The translations under genes were made by a program, and so were the position numbers. Under the pieces are notes generated by a model. That model was given only the letters and a program-made list of their open reading frames with translations, searched no databases and was not told the origin of the DNA. This document shows, piece after piece, positions 44,566-53,913 of a stretch of 64,000 bases of DNA. The stretch covers positions 3,100,001-3,164,000 of the forward strand of contig OZ245881.1 of the NCBI GenBank assembly GCA_965229505.1, read 5' to 3'. Position 1 is the first letter of the stretch. Every line of letters begins with the position of its first letter. The stretch comes from UBA6059 sp040219045. Its GTDB lineage: Bacteria > Bacteroidota > Bacteroidia > Cytophagales > Cyclobacteriaceae.

Positions 44566-45381
44566 GGCCACAAGATTGCCTTTGCTGTCGAATACGCTTC
44601 CGCGGGTGAAACCGCGAGCATTGGATGCGCTTGGACTATCTAGCGAGTACAGCAGCCAATCGTCCACTTTGAAGCTGCGATAAAACCACATGGCATGATC
44701 CAGGCTGGCCGTGAGCTTCATGTCGAGGAATGTCTTTCCATGCCTTTTGACAGCTGCGCCCAGCAGATTATAGTCTGAGGCATAAGCCAATATGGTCTGA
44801 TGCAGTCTCGGTAGATCGGGTACTTCGCCTTTAGCCTTGAACCAAACATGCTGATGATCGCTTGGCTTCATCATATTCTGTAGTGTTGGTGGCTCGACAG
44901 ACCTAAACTCGATGGGTCTTGGGATGTTGAGCCATGCCTGTACTTTTGGCGGTAGCGAGGATGCATAAGACTGGACGACCTCATGATCGTCTTGTAGCTC
45001 GTCTGGTGGCGTAACATCCGGTGCAGAAAGCTGATGGTCAAAGCCCTCCTCCTGCACATGAAAGCTCGCAGACATATTGAAGATGGCCTTTCCATGCTGA
45101 TAGGCAACAACCCTGCGCGTGGTGAAGCTCTTGCCATCCCGTATGCGATCAACCTGATAGACAATAGGTCGCTCTATGTCACCGGCCAGGATGAAGTAGC
45201 CATGAAGAGAGTGAACGTTGCGATCCTCAGGCACAGTCTGATTCGCAGCTTCGAGGGCCTGGGCCAGCACTTGTCCTCCAAATACCCTGGGACTACCGAT
45301 ACTGTGGCTTTGGCCCCTGAAGATGTTAATCTCGATAGGTTCGAGCGTTAAATGATCAATGAGTTCCTTCGTGCTCTTCAT
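44530..45381 (-). CDS. tesB: Acyl-CoA thioesterase II
   Basis: 283 residues, double hot-dog fold. N-terminal domain: VFGGQVLAQALEAANQTVPE and SLHGYFILAGDIERPIVYQV. C-terminal domain: YASDYNLLGAAVKRHGKTFL, TASLDHAMWFYRSFKVDDWL, and VVQEGLIR. The Asp, Ser/Thr and Gln expected in the active site are at ASDYN, TASLDH and VVQEG. It hydrolyses medium- and long-chain acyl-CoA to free acid and CoA. Length matches E. coli TesB (about 286). A TAnnTTTG box lies 17 bp upstream. Confidence 0.9.
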   Translation of the reverse strand: MKSTKELIDHLTLEPIEINIFRGQSHSIGSPRVFGGQVLAQALEAANQTVPEDRNVHSLHGYFILAGDIERPIVYQVDRIRDGKSFTTRRVVAYQHGKAIFNMSASFHVQEEGFDHQLSAPDVTPPDELQDDHEVVQSYASSLPPKVQAWLNIPRPIEFRSVEPPTLQNMMKPSDHQHVWFKAKGEVPDLPRLHQTILAYASDYNLLGAAVKRHGKTFLDMKLTASLDHAMWFYRSFKVDDWLLYSLDSPSASNARGFTRGSVFDSKGNLVASVVQEGLIRPK

Positions 45382-45397
45382 GTCTTAGTCTTTGATT

Positions 45398-45405
45398 CAA
45401 AGGTA
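45398..45405 (-). promoter_or_regulatory. Promoter -7 box for tesB
   Basis: Minus strand TACCTTTG matches the Bacteroidota -7 consensus TAnnTTTG, 17 bp before the ATG. No TTG is found at the ideal -33 spacing. Confidence 0.5.
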
Positions 45406-45570
45406 AACTAATATAGAAGTCGGTTTGGTTCACTTAGAGTTGATAATTGCTTTGTTTCGGCTAAATGCGCAGACGGCAATAGTCCGGGATATGGATCGTC
45501 GAGCTGATCAAAATAGAGAAAGGGAAATCTGAAATACTGGTTTGAGCTAACATGCTAAGCGGTTAGGTAC

Positions 45571-45606
45571 AAAAAAAGGGGCACTAGGCCCCTCTCATTT
45601 TTTTTA
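45571..45606. terminator. Terminator of the sdh operon
   Basis: Stem GGGGC/GCCCC around ACTAG, with an A-run on one side and a T-run on the other, so it can work in both directions. It is 10 bp after the sdhB stop (leftward reading). The rest of the 235-bp gap shows only the tesB promoter box. Confidence 0.8.
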
Positions 45607-45616
45607 CTTGTCTTTA

Positions 45617-46360
45617 TTACTCTCCAGCAAAACTAGCCGACAAATATTCTCTATTCAACCGAGCAATGTTGGTCAAGTCGATCTCCTTAGGACATTCTGC
45701 CGAACAAGCACCAGTGTTAGTGCAAGCACCAAAACCTTCTGCGTCCATTTGGGCTACCATATTTTTTGCACGCTGAGCGGCTTCTACTTTTCCCTGTGGA
45801 AGCAAAGCTAAATGCGAAACCTTAGCGGATACGAAGAGCATCGCTGAAGCGTTCTTACAAGCGGCTACACAGGCGCCACATCCTATGCACGTCGCAGCGT
45901 CCATCGCTTCATCGGCAACTACCTTTGGAATAGCGAGCTCGTTGGCATCAGGCACACCGCCGGTATTTACTGACACATAGCCACCTGACTGAATGATCCG
46001 ATCGAAAGCGCTGCGATCCGTCACCAGGTCTTTCACCACTGGGAACGCACGCGCTCGCCACGGCTCAATAGTAATGGTATCTCCATCCTTGAAGCTACGC
46101 ATGTGAAGCTGACAAGTGGTCGTCTGCTGAGGACCGTGGGGATGACCATTGATGTACAGGCTGCACATGCCGCAGATGCCTTCTCTGCAATCATGGTCAA
46201 AGTGCACAGGATCCATTCCCTGCGATTCCAGGTCATTATTCAATATGTCCAACATCTCAAGAAATGAAGTATCTGGTGAGATATCCTTCACTTGATATGT
46301 TTCCATTTTGCCTTTCGAATTAGCGTTTTTCTGTCGCCAGATTTTTAAGGTCAAATCCAT
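45617..46360 (-). CDS. sdhB: Succinate dehydrogenase/fumarate reductase iron-sulfur subunit
   Basis: 247 residues. [2Fe-2S] ligands in CREGICGMCSLYINGHPHG and the later Cys of TTTC. The bacterial-ferredoxin-type half holds CIGCGACVAACKNAS and CTNTGACSAECPKEI for the [4Fe-4S] and [3Fe-4S] centres. It passes electrons from SdhA FAD to the membrane quinone site. Last gene of sdhC-sdhA-sdhB, 26 bp after sdhA, and followed by a terminator. Confidence 0.95.
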   Translation of the reverse strand: MDLTLKIWRQKNANSKGKMETYQVKDISPDTSFLEMLDILNNDLESQGMDPVHFDHDCREGICGMCSLYINGHPHGPQQTTTCQLHMRSFKDGDTITIEPWRARAFPVVKDLVTDRSAFDRIIQSGGYVSVNTGGVPDANELAIPKVVADEAMDAATCIGCGACVAACKNASAMLFVSAKVSHLALLPQGKVEAAQRAKNMVAQMDAEGFGACTNTGACSAECPKEIDLTNIARLNREYLSASFAGE

Positions 46361-46386
46361 ATTCTCTTAGTTTAATCTGTTCAGTT

Positions 46387-48321
46387 CTATTTATAACTCC
46401 TTTGCGTCAGCTTGACGTTTTCGAAGACCAACTCTTCTTTGTTGAGCTTCTCCTCTTTTCCTTCTCCCATATACTCCCAGGCTGCTACGTAGGAGTAGTT
46501 CTCATCATCCCGCTTAGCTTCGCCTTCCTCTGTCTGAGATTCCTCTCTGAAGTGACCTCCACAAGACTCATTTCGATTCAACGCATCATCGATCATCAGC
46601 TCACCTAGTTCCAGGAAGTCAGCTACTCGATTAGCTTTCTCAAGCGTCATGTTGAGCTCCTCGTTGGAGCCGATGACTTTTACATCTTTCCAGAATTCAG
46701 CCTTGATCTCCTGAACCATCTTCTTGGCTTTTTTCAAACCTTCAGCAGTTCGAGACATACCACAGTAGTCCCACATCACGTGACCGAGCTTCTTGTGGAA
46801 GTAGTCGACGGGCTTACTACCGTTAATATTGATGAGTTTATCAATCTGATCCTTCACTGCCTTTTCGGCTTCTTTGAAGGCTTCATGGTCTGTTGACGGT
46901 TTGTTATAAGACTCACCGGCCAGATAATCGCCAATGGTGTAAGGAATGACGAAATAACCGTCTGCAAGTCCTTGCATCAGGGCACTAGCGCCCAATCGGT
47001 TGGCTCCATGATCTGAGAAGTTGGCCTCACCAAGTGCGTAGAGCCCCGGAATGGTGGTCTGTAGATTGTAATCGACCCACAGTCCGCCCATAGTGTAGTG
47101 GACTGCCGGATAGATCATCATCGGAACCGAGTAAGGATCTTCACCAGTGATCTTTTCATAGATATCAAACAGGTTGCCATACTTACCCTCAATGGTATCT
47201 CTACCATCTCGCTTGATGGCGTCCCTGAAATCCAAATACACTGCCAACCCTGTTCCTCCGACACCTCGATCTTGATCGCAAACGATCTTAGCATTTCTGG
47301 AGGCCACATCTCTCGGCACCAAATTACCGAAGGATGGATATTTCGTTTCCAGGTAGTAATCTCTTTGATCTTCCGATAGGTCATTGGCCTTGATAGCCCC
47401 TGATCTAATCTGCTTTGCCAGTTCTACTGTCTTGGGCACCCAAACACGACCATCGTTTCTCAAAGACTCTGACATCAATGTCAGCTTGGATTGATTTTCA
47501 CCATGTACGGGTATACAAGTAGGGTGAATCTGCGTGAAGCACGGGTTGGCAAAGAAGGCTCCTTTTCTATGAGCTCTCCAGGCGGCAGTCACATTGGATC
47601 CCATCGCGTTAGTAGAGAGGTAGAAAACATTACCATAACCACCTGTACACAATAGTACTGCATGAGCACTGTGCGATTCGATAGCTCCGGTGATTAGATT
47701 TCTGGTGACAATGCCTTTGGCTTTGCCGTCGACCATCACCAAGTCCATCATTTCAGTTCTTGGGTAAAGCTTAACCTTACCGTTGGCTACCTGACGGCTA
47801 AGCGCACTGTAAGCACCTAACAGCAACTGTTGACCCGTTTGTCCTTTAGCATAGAAAGTTCTAGAGACCTGCGCACCACCAAAAGACCTGTTGGCGAGTA
47901 GTCCACCGTATTCTCTGGCAAACGGAACTCCTTGTGCCACGCATTGGTCAATGATGTTGACCGATACTTCTGCTAAGCGATGGACATTGGCTTCTCTTGA
48001 TCGGTAGTCACCACCTTTTACTGTATCATAGAATAGTCTGAATACACTATCTCCATCATTCTGGTAATTCTTAGCCGCATTGATACCACCCTGAGCAGCT
48101 ATGCTATGTGCTCTTCTGGGGCTATCCTGAAAGCAGAAGGCCTTGACATTGTAGCCAAGTTCTGCCAATGATGCAGCTGCTGATGCTCCTGCCAGTCCCG
48201 TTCCAACCACGATCACATCATACTTCCGCTTGTTCGCCGGGTTGACCAGCTTAGTTGCGAACTTATGCCTGTTCCATTTTTCTGCTATAGGACCCTCAGG
48301 GATTTTCGAATCTAATTTCAT
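46387..48321 (-). CDS. sdhA: Succinate dehydrogenase/fumarate reductase flavoprotein subunit
   Basis: 644 residues. FAD-binding dinucleotide fold DVIVVGTGLAGASAAASLAE near 35-54; covalent FAD His region RRAHSIAAQGGINAAKNY; substrate site region HPTCIPVHGENQSKLTLMSE; second FAD region LYALGEANFSDHGANRLGAS. It oxidises succinate to fumarate in the TCA cycle (complex II). Length suits the Bacteroidota SdhA (about 640, longer than proteobacterial forms). Expressed between sdhC and sdhB. Confidence 0.96.
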   Translation of the reverse strand: MKLDSKIPEGPIAEKWNRHKFATKLVNPANKRKYDVIVVGTGLAGASAAASLAELGYNVKAFCFQDSPRRAHSIAAQGGINAAKNYQNDGDSVFRLFYDTVKGGDYRSREANVHRLAEVSVNIIDQCVAQGVPFAREYGGLLANRSFGGAQVSRTFYAKGQTGQQLLLGAYSALSRQVANGKVKLYPRTEMMDLVMVDGKAKGIVTRNLITGAIESHSAHAVLLCTGGYGNVFYLSTNAMGSNVTAAWRAHRKGAFFANPCFTQIHPTCIPVHGENQSKLTLMSESLRNDGRVWVPKTVELAKQIRSGAIKANDLSEDQRDYYLETKYPSFGNLVPRDVASRNAKIVCDQDRGVGGTGLAVYLDFRDAIKRDGRDTIEGKYGNLFDIYEKITGEDPYSVPMMIYPAVHYTMGGLWVDYNLQTTIPGLYALGEANFSDHGANRLGASALMQGLADGYFVIPYTIGDYLAGESYNKPSTDHEAFKEAEKAVKDQIDKLININGSKPVDYFHKKLGHVMWDYCGMSRTAEGLKKAKKMVQEIKAEFWKDVKVIGSNEELNMTLEKANRVADFLELGELMIDDALNRNESCGGHFREESQTEEGEAKRDDENYSYVAAWEYMGEGKEEKLNKEELVFENVKLTQRSYK

Positions 48322-48341
48322 ATTCGCTTTACATTTAGCAT

Positions 48342-49025
48342 TTATCTAACCAAAAACATCCAAATAGGTATCAACGCAAACAACCCTGGTACCAGAATAG
48401 AAAAAGCTACACCTAATCCCTGGATGGCTGGTGTATACTTTGATGAGTTGAGCCCCAAAGTTTGAAATGCACTTTGGAAGCCATGGTACAAGTGGAAGGC
48501 AAGGCCTAACATCGCAAAGCAGTAAAGTGCGACATACCACCACTGGCTGAATGCAGCGCCGACGATAGTGTATAAGTCTTTGTACTCCTCTCCATCATAC
48601 GTGACCATCGGTAATTCTCCCCAATGCATCTCAAACCAAAAATTCTTCATGTGGATCACCAGGAAGATGAAAACTATGGTACCTAGTAGACCCATGTTCC
48701 TTGAGTTCCAGCTCACCTTATCGGAGGACTTAGAGTAAGCGTACTTTTCGGGACCTCTTGCCTTACTGTTGTACATTGTCAGTAGAAGTGACCAGACGAT
48801 GTGTGCGACAAAAGTCGCATAGAGCAGATAAGATGTGGTCTTAATCAACCCGTTAGACGTCATGAACTTCGCATAGACATTGAAGGACTGTCCTCCATCG
48901 CTGCTCAGTAATTGTAAATTACCAGCCAGGTGCACCACCAAGAAAAGTACAAGAAAAAGACCCGTGAGGGCCATCAACAGTTTTCTTCCTAGCGTGCTTG
49001 TTATTGTTTCTGTGAACCAACTCAT
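48342..49025 (-). CDS. sdhC: Succinate dehydrogenase cytochrome b subunit
   Basis: 227 residues with five membrane helices (for example LLMALTGLFLVLFLVVHLAG and TIVFIFLVIHMKNFWFEM). Several His lie in or near helices (VVHLAG, VAHIVW, VIHMKN, LYHGFQ), as expected for two b-type haems. This is the B. subtilis-type single anchor rather than separate C and D subunits. First gene of the operon; the promoter lies about 40 bp upstream. Confidence 0.92.
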   Translation of the reverse strand: MSWFTETITSTLGRKLLMALTGLFLVLFLVVHLAGNLQLLSSDGGQSFNVYAKFMTSNGLIKTTSYLLYATFVAHIVWSLLLTMYNSKARGPEKYAYSKSSDKVSWNSRNMGLLGTIVFIFLVIHMKNFWFEMHWGELPMVTYDGEEYKDLYTIVGAAFSQWWYVALYCFAMLGLAFHLYHGFQSAFQTLGLNSSKYTPAIQGLGVAFSILVPGLFALIPIWMFLVR

Positions 49026-49063
49026 ATACTTAAAGACGGTTTTCGTTCGTTATACATTCCTGT

Positions 49064-49094
49064 CAAAGGTACATTTGGAAACCTTTTGAAACAA
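49064..49094 (-). promoter_or_regulatory. sdhCAB promoter
   Basis: Minus strand: TTG at 49094-49092, 20 bp, then TACCTTTG at 49071-49064. This fits the Bacteroidota sigma-A-type pattern TTG-N19/20-TAnnTTTG. The start site would be near 49059, giving a leader of about 35 bases. Confidence 0.7.
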
Positions 49095-49200
49095 TCGCTA
49101 TTTTTATTTTAACTAGTTCTAAATAGGTGTTTCAATTCTCTTATCTTGTTATTTGAACAGGCTGTTTTTTTCTATTGTTTTAGACGTTACAGATAATTTT

Positions 49201-50565
49201 ATGATTAAGCTCATTCCATGTCTTCTACTCTTGCTGAGTTGCCAAATTTCTTCTGCCACTCATCTAAGAGGTGGCTATATCAGCGTTCGTCATATCAGCG
49301 GCCTTACATATGCGATCAATGTAGAACTATGGACAGATACTGGGAGTAGTGTGGAGTCAGACCCAGGCAACCTTTATCTTAACGGGCGAAAGCTGGCCGA
49401 CGATATTGAAGTGACTTCCGAGTCATCAGGATTCATTCCTGCGGGTCCGGAAATATCTTTTTCTACCTACGGTGTGCTTCACACGTTCCCAGCACCGGGT
49501 ACTTATGAGTTGGCCTATTATGATTACAATAGAGATGCCGGTATTCTTAACATACCCAATTCTGTAGACACCCCTTTTACAGTCAAGACCACCATGACCA
49601 TCGATCCAATTTATGGAAATAACAGTACCCCCAGACCAGCCCCCTTTGCATGGGGTGGAGCTAGTCTCGGGACAGATTATTTCCATCTATTAGGATTTAA
49701 TGATCAGGAAGGTGACAGCCTTTCGTTTCACAGGGCCGTCCCTTTATCGTCAGACTCCACTTTGGTGAAAGGTCATCAATTTCTTGGTGAGTTTGGCGAT
49801 TCCTTCTTTGTTCACCCTGTCAGTGGAGAGTTGCAATGGCTCCAACCTCAGGTGTCAGGCAAATTCACATTCGCGATTATGGTGAGGGAATGGCGCAAGA
49901 TCGGTGATGGATATGTTCTGATAAGCGAGTCTGTTTTTGACGGGATGATCAATGCATATGACTTAGGCAATAATACAATGGCAATTGTCGATGTTGAGAA
50001 TTCTAACTGTCTGGATTTTGGTCAGACTCATCGCATAAATATTGCCCTGCCCGAGGGACCTGCCCGAGCATATTTTTCGTCTGATTATGAGGGTACCATC
50101 TTCATCGATGGAGAGATACTTCCACCTACCGGAATCAGCCTGGATCTTCAGGAAGATGTTTCTTTGGATATCGAGTTTGTCGATGATCACCCAAGCTCTG
50201 GTACTGTCAATTTTTTGAGATTGGTGATTCAGGATACTTCAAACTTCAATATTGGTTCCAGAGCATTACACTTTTCTAACGATTGTACTTCTATCGTGAC
50301 TAATATCCCAGAAGTGGATGTTCAACCGATCCATTTCTATCCTAATCCCGCCAAAAATGTTGTACAGGTAGATTTGTCGGGGTTATTAGGGCAGGTGGTA
50401 GAGATTCAGATGTATAATAGCGTTGGGCAGGAAGTGTACTGGGACAGATTGATTGCGGATGATAAAGCCATGAAATTCGCGGTAGCGAGCCTACCTCGTG
50501 GAATTTATTTGATAAAAGTAGCGTATGATAAAAAACAGCACACGGAAAGAATCGTTTTGGATTAA
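49201..50565 (+). CDS. Secreted protein with type IX secretion (type A) sorting domain
   Basis: 454 residues from ATG 49201, chosen because it begins a signal peptide (MIKLIPCLLLLLSCQISSA, cleavage before THLRGG). The head (THLRGGYISVRHISGLTYAI and EYDYNRDAGILNIPNSVDT-like text) is shared with the next protein. The last 80 residues (HFYPNPAKNVVQVDLSGLLG; LPRGIYLIKVAYDKKQHTER) are a type A T9SS C-terminal domain. Such domains direct proteins across the outer membrane and are then removed. Ligand unknown; probably surface-attached or released. Confidence 0.85.
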   Translation: MIKLIPCLLLLLSCQISSATHLRGGYISVRHISGLTYAINVELWTDTGSSVESDPGNLYLNGRKLADDIEVTSESSGFIPAGPEISFSTYGVLHTFPAPGTYELAYYDYNRDAGILNIPNSVDTPFTVKTTMTIDPIYGNNSTPRPAPFAWGGASLGTDYFHLLGFNDQEGDSLSFHRAVPLSSDSTLVKGHQFLGEFGDSFFVHPVSGELQWLQPQVSGKFTFAIMVREWRKIGDGYVLISESVFDGMINAYDLGNNTMAIVDVENSNCLDFGQTHRINIALPEGPARAYFSSDYEGTIFIDGEILPPTGISLDLQEDVSLDIEFVDDHPSSGTVNFLRLVIQDTSNFNIGSRALHFSNDCTSIVTNIPEVDVQPIHFYPNPAKNVVQVDLSGLLGQVVEIQMYNSVGQEVYWDRLIADDKAMKFAVASLPRGIYLIKVAYDKKQHTERIVLD

Positions 50566-50637
50566 GGGCCTACATTTAGGGGAACTCATTAATTTTAATG
50601 TTCTTAGGTGAGGGTTGTAAATGAAGCTAAGTAGTTG

Positions 50638-53466
50638 ATGAAAGGATTGAAGGTAGTATGTCAGTTGGCCATCATCTTGCTGGGTAGTTTGTTCCTGGCG
50701 ATGGAGGCAATGGCAACCCATATCAGGGCCGGGGAGATTATAGCGAGGCGATTGTCAAATAGCAGTCTAACCTATGAGTTTACGATTATCGGCTATACGG
50801 ATACTGGATCCAGTGTAGAGTTTGGTGGTGGTGAGGTCAATTTCGGTGATGGTACTATTATCGCTATTCTCGAAGAGGATGTGTTCTTCCAGGAGACCAT
50901 TGATATTGGCGATGAAATTGCGGTTAACACTTTTAAGATCGAGCATACCTTCCAGGCCTCCGGTACATATACGATTAGATTCAGAGAGTTTAACAGGAAT
51001 GCCGGAGTAGTCAATATGGATAACTCGGTTGATACGCCATTCTATGTTGAGACTCAGATTAAGATTGACCCTTTTTCAGGCCTGAATAATACTCCTGTAT
51101 TGCTGGCCCCTCCTGTAGACAAAGGTGCTGTTGGAGCAAGGTATATTCACAATCCCGCTGCATTTGACCCGGATGGTGACAGCTTATCCTACCATATTGT
51201 GATTCCAAGACAGGATATCGATACAGAGGTAGCCAACTACAGGTTTCCGAATTCGCCCGAGTTTTATTTCGATTTTCAAAACGGACGCGAAGATGTTCCC
51301 GGACCGCCAATCTTTAAAATTGACAGCATTACAGGGGACGTGGTTTGGGATGCTCCGGGAGCAATAGGTGAATACAACTTTGCTTTTATTGTGAGAGAAT
51401 GGCGAAATATAGGAGGAGAGTGGCGTGAGCAAGGTTATGTGACACGCGATATGCAGGTGATCATTGAGGAAAGTGATAATCAACGACCGGTGATTGCCAC
51501 ACCACCGGATTTATGCGTGGAAGCGGGCACTTTCGTATCCGAAATCATTCAGGCCAATGACCCTGATGGTCACCCGGTGAAAATGGAAGCTTTTGGCGGA
51601 CCATTTGAGTTATCTTCTAGCCCTGCAATGTATTCACCCAATCCCGCTACCTTTCAAAATAGCCCGGCGTTGCTTAGAATCGACTGGCAGACAGATTGCC
51701 GCCACGTACGAGAGCGGCCCTATGACGTACAGATTAAAGCCAAGGATGACCCAGACTCTGGACCTAGCTTGGCAGAATATGCGACCTGGAATATTACGGT
51801 AGTCGCTCCAGCGCCCAACGGCGTGGTGGCGGAAGTCCTTCCTGGTAAGCAAATAAGGGTGGATTGGGAGCCCTACGAATGCTTCAATGCTGCTGTGATA
51901 GAGGTTTGGAGGCGTGTGGATACCTACGATTTTGATCCTGACAATTGTCAGATAGGTATACCGGCCAACGCAGGTTACCAAAAAGTGGGTGAATTAGATC
52001 GCACAGACACGACCTTCTTAGACACAAATGATGGCCAGGGCCTGGCGCCTGGGGCGACCTACTGCTACAGGCTGGTGGCAGAGTTTCCACTTCCTGCCGG
52101 AGGTACGAGCTATGCGTCTATGGAAGTTTGTGAGACCATAGCCGCTGATGCCCCTGTGATCACAAACGCTTCTATTGAGACCACCTCTGAAACAGATGGG
52201 AGTGTTAAAGTAGCCTGGACTCCTCCTATAGAAGTAGATGATGAGCAGTTCCCCCCACCATTCACCTATGAAGTGATTCGCTATATAGGCGAAGATGGAC
52301 TCCAGGAAGAAACTCGCTTTCCCCCTCAAGTGGACACTATCTTTTTCGATACAGGTATCAATACAAAAGATAATGTTTACAGCTACAGAATCAGGCTGTT
52401 TGATGGGCTAAACAATTTTGTTGACAGTTCCGCTTCTGCCTCGACGGTTAGACTCGAAGTTGATCCCCGTGTCAGCTCTATTGCGCTCAATTGGGCTGCC
52501 AGGGTGCCATGGTCCAACAACGTGCAAGACTTCCCGACTCACTTCATCTACCGGGATAATGTAGATGATTTTGACCCCACTTCGTTTGAGTTAATCGATG
52601 AGGTCAACGTCAACTTCAATGGATTTAACTATCTCGATGATGGTAGCCATAGCGGTGAGGTGCTTTCTGATGAGATTGAGTACTGCTATTTTGTCACCAC
52701 TCAAGGCTCCTATGGCAACCCGATTATTGCCGAGCCTCTCATCAACGACTCTCAAATAATTTGTGGTCAGCCAAATGATCTTGTACCTCCCTGTCCGCCT
52801 GTTAGTTTCCGACTGGAAGATGGCTTTGACTGTGAAAGTTTCCTTGCCAACAGAGGTTGTGGTTTTAGAGAATTCGAAAATTCCCTGGTATGGGAGATGG
52901 ATGAAAACTCACAGTGTGACGATGATGTGAGGAGCTACAATATTTATTTTTCTGAATCTGGCGATGAAGCCGCCTACACATTGATAGACAATGTCGAAAC
53001 CGAATTTTATTCCCATACTACTATTCGCTCTTTCAAGGGATGCTACAAGATAGCCGCGGTTGATCGATCAGGCAATGAAAGTGGGCTCACGGAGGCAGTA
53101 TGTAATGACAACTGTCCCAATTACCTTCTTCCAAATGTATTTACACCCAATGATGACGGTGTGAATGATGCCTTCGGACCATACTACTCTGAAGGAGAAA
53201 TTATCGGGTTTGATTTTGCTAATTGTCCGCGGTTCGTAGAGAGTGTACTGCTCAAAATCTATGACCGCACCGGAAATGAGGTTTTTCAATATGAATCAAC
53301 TGAGGATCTGGAAAATGGAATTTTCATCAACTGGGACGGCCAAACCAATGGAGGCGCCCTGCTCGATAATGGAACCTATTTCTACCAGGCTGACGTTACC
53401 TATGACGTATTGGATCCCGCAAAGCGGAATGAAGAAATCAGAGGATGGGTAAAGCTGCTCAAGTAG
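50638..53466 (+). CDS. Large secreted protein with gliding-motility-type C-terminus
   Basis: 942 residues from ATG 50638. Signal peptide (GSLFLAMEAMA, before THIRAG). The head domain is paralogous to the upstream protein (THIRAGEIIARR; TGSSVEFGGGEVNFGDG). The centre holds PKD/cadherin-like and fibronectin-III-like modules (for example VKMEAFGGPFELSSSPAM, VKVAWTPPIEVDD). The end (LPNVFTPNDDGVNDAFGPYY; WDGQTNGGALLDNGTYFYQA) is the CHU_C/type B T9SS sorting domain of gliding-associated proteins. Probably a surface adhesin. Its last 22 bp overlap the DCC gene start. Confidence 0.88.
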   Translation: MKGLKVVCQLAIILLGSLFLAMEAMATHIRAGEIIARRLSNSSLTYEFTIIGYTDTGSSVEFGGGEVNFGDGTIIAILEEDVFFQETIDIGDEIAVNTFKIEHTFQASGTYTIRFREFNRNAGVVNMDNSVDTPFYVETQIKIDPFSGLNNTPVLLAPPVDKGAVGARYIHNPAAFDPDGDSLSYHIVIPRQDIDTEVANYRFPNSPEFYFDFQNGREDVPGPPIFKIDSITGDVVWDAPGAIGEYNFAFIVREWRNIGGEWREQGYVTRDMQVIIEESDNQRPVIATPPDLCVEAGTFVSEIIQANDPDGHPVKMEAFGGPFELSSSPAMYSPNPATFQNSPALLRIDWQTDCRHVRERPYDVQIKAKDDPDSGPSLAEYATWNITVVAPAPNGVVAEVLPGKQIRVDWEPYECFNAAVIEVWRRVDTYDFDPDNCQIGIPANAGYQKVGELDRTDTTFLDTNDGQGLAPGATYCYRLVAEFPLPAGGTSYASMEVCETIAADAPVITNASIETTSETDGSVKVAWTPPIEVDDEQFPPPFTYEVIRYIGEDGLQEETRFPPQVDTIFFDTGINTKDNVYSYRIRLFDGLNNFVDSSASASTVRLEVDPRVSSIALNWAARVPWSNNVQDFPTHFIYRDNVDDFDPTSFELIDEVNVNFNGFNYLDDGSHSGEVLSDEIEYCYFVTTQGSYGNPIIAEPLINDSQIICGQPNDLVPPCPPVSFRLEDGFDCESFLANRGCGFREFENSLVWEMDENSQCDDDVRSYNIYFSESGDEAAYTLIDNVETEFYSHTTIRSFKGCYKIAAVDRSGNESGLTEAVCNDNCPNYLLPNVFTPNDDGVNDAFGPYYSEGEIIGFDFANCPRFVESVLLKIYDRTGNEVFQYESTEDLENGIFINWDGQTNGGALLDNGTYFYQADVTYDVLDPAKRNEEIRGWVKLLK

Positions 53467-53861
53467 ATCAACAAGTAATACTCTTTGACGGGGTGTGCAA
53501 CCTCTGTAATAGCTCAATTAATTTCATCATTGACAGAGATAGCAGGAAGCTCTTTCGATACGCGTCCCTCCAGTCCGACTTTGGACAGCAGGTCAAAACT
53601 CAATTTGGAAAAAGTGCTGACCTGGATAGTGTCTTACTGCTTCAGGGAGAACGACTACTTCAAAAATCAGATGCTGCTTTGGAGATCGCTCGCCAATTAG
53701 ATGGGCTCTGGCCTGCAATGGTGGTTTTTAGGATCATTCCCAGGCCCATCAGGGATGCAGTCTACTCATGGATCGCCCGCAACCGCTATCGCTGGTTCGG
53801 CAAACAAGACGCTTGTCGCATACCCACTCCCGAGCTACGCGCTCTTTTTCTGGATACTTAG
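53445..53861 (+). CDS. DCC-family (DUF393) thiol-disulfide oxidoreductase-like protein
   Basis: 138 residues. DGVCNLCNSSINFIIDRD carries the D-x-x-C-x-x-C signature that names the DCC family, followed by FRYASLQSDFGQQ and a C-terminal RYRWFGKQDAC. These proteins are thought to catalyse thiol-disulfide exchange; substrates are mostly unknown. It starts 22 bp inside the upstream adhesin gene, so translation may be coupled. Confidence 0.88.
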   Translation: MGKAAQVDQQVILFDGVCNLCNSSINFIIDRDSRKLFRYASLQSDFGQQVKTQFGKSADLDSVLLLQGERLLQKSDAALEIARQLDGLWPAMVVFRIIPRPIRDAVYSWIARNRYRWFGKQDACRIPTPELRALFLDT

Positions 53862-53886
53862 CTTCGTCTACCTACCGGAATTCTAT

Positions 53887-53894
53887 TAGTTTTG
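53887..53894 (+). promoter_or_regulatory. Promoter -7 box for fabD
   Basis: TAGTTTTG matches TAnnTTTG and ends 20 bp before the fabD ATG. No clear -33 TTG. Confidence 0.5.
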
Positions 53895-53913
53895 GCTTCC
53901 AAAATCTGATTAT

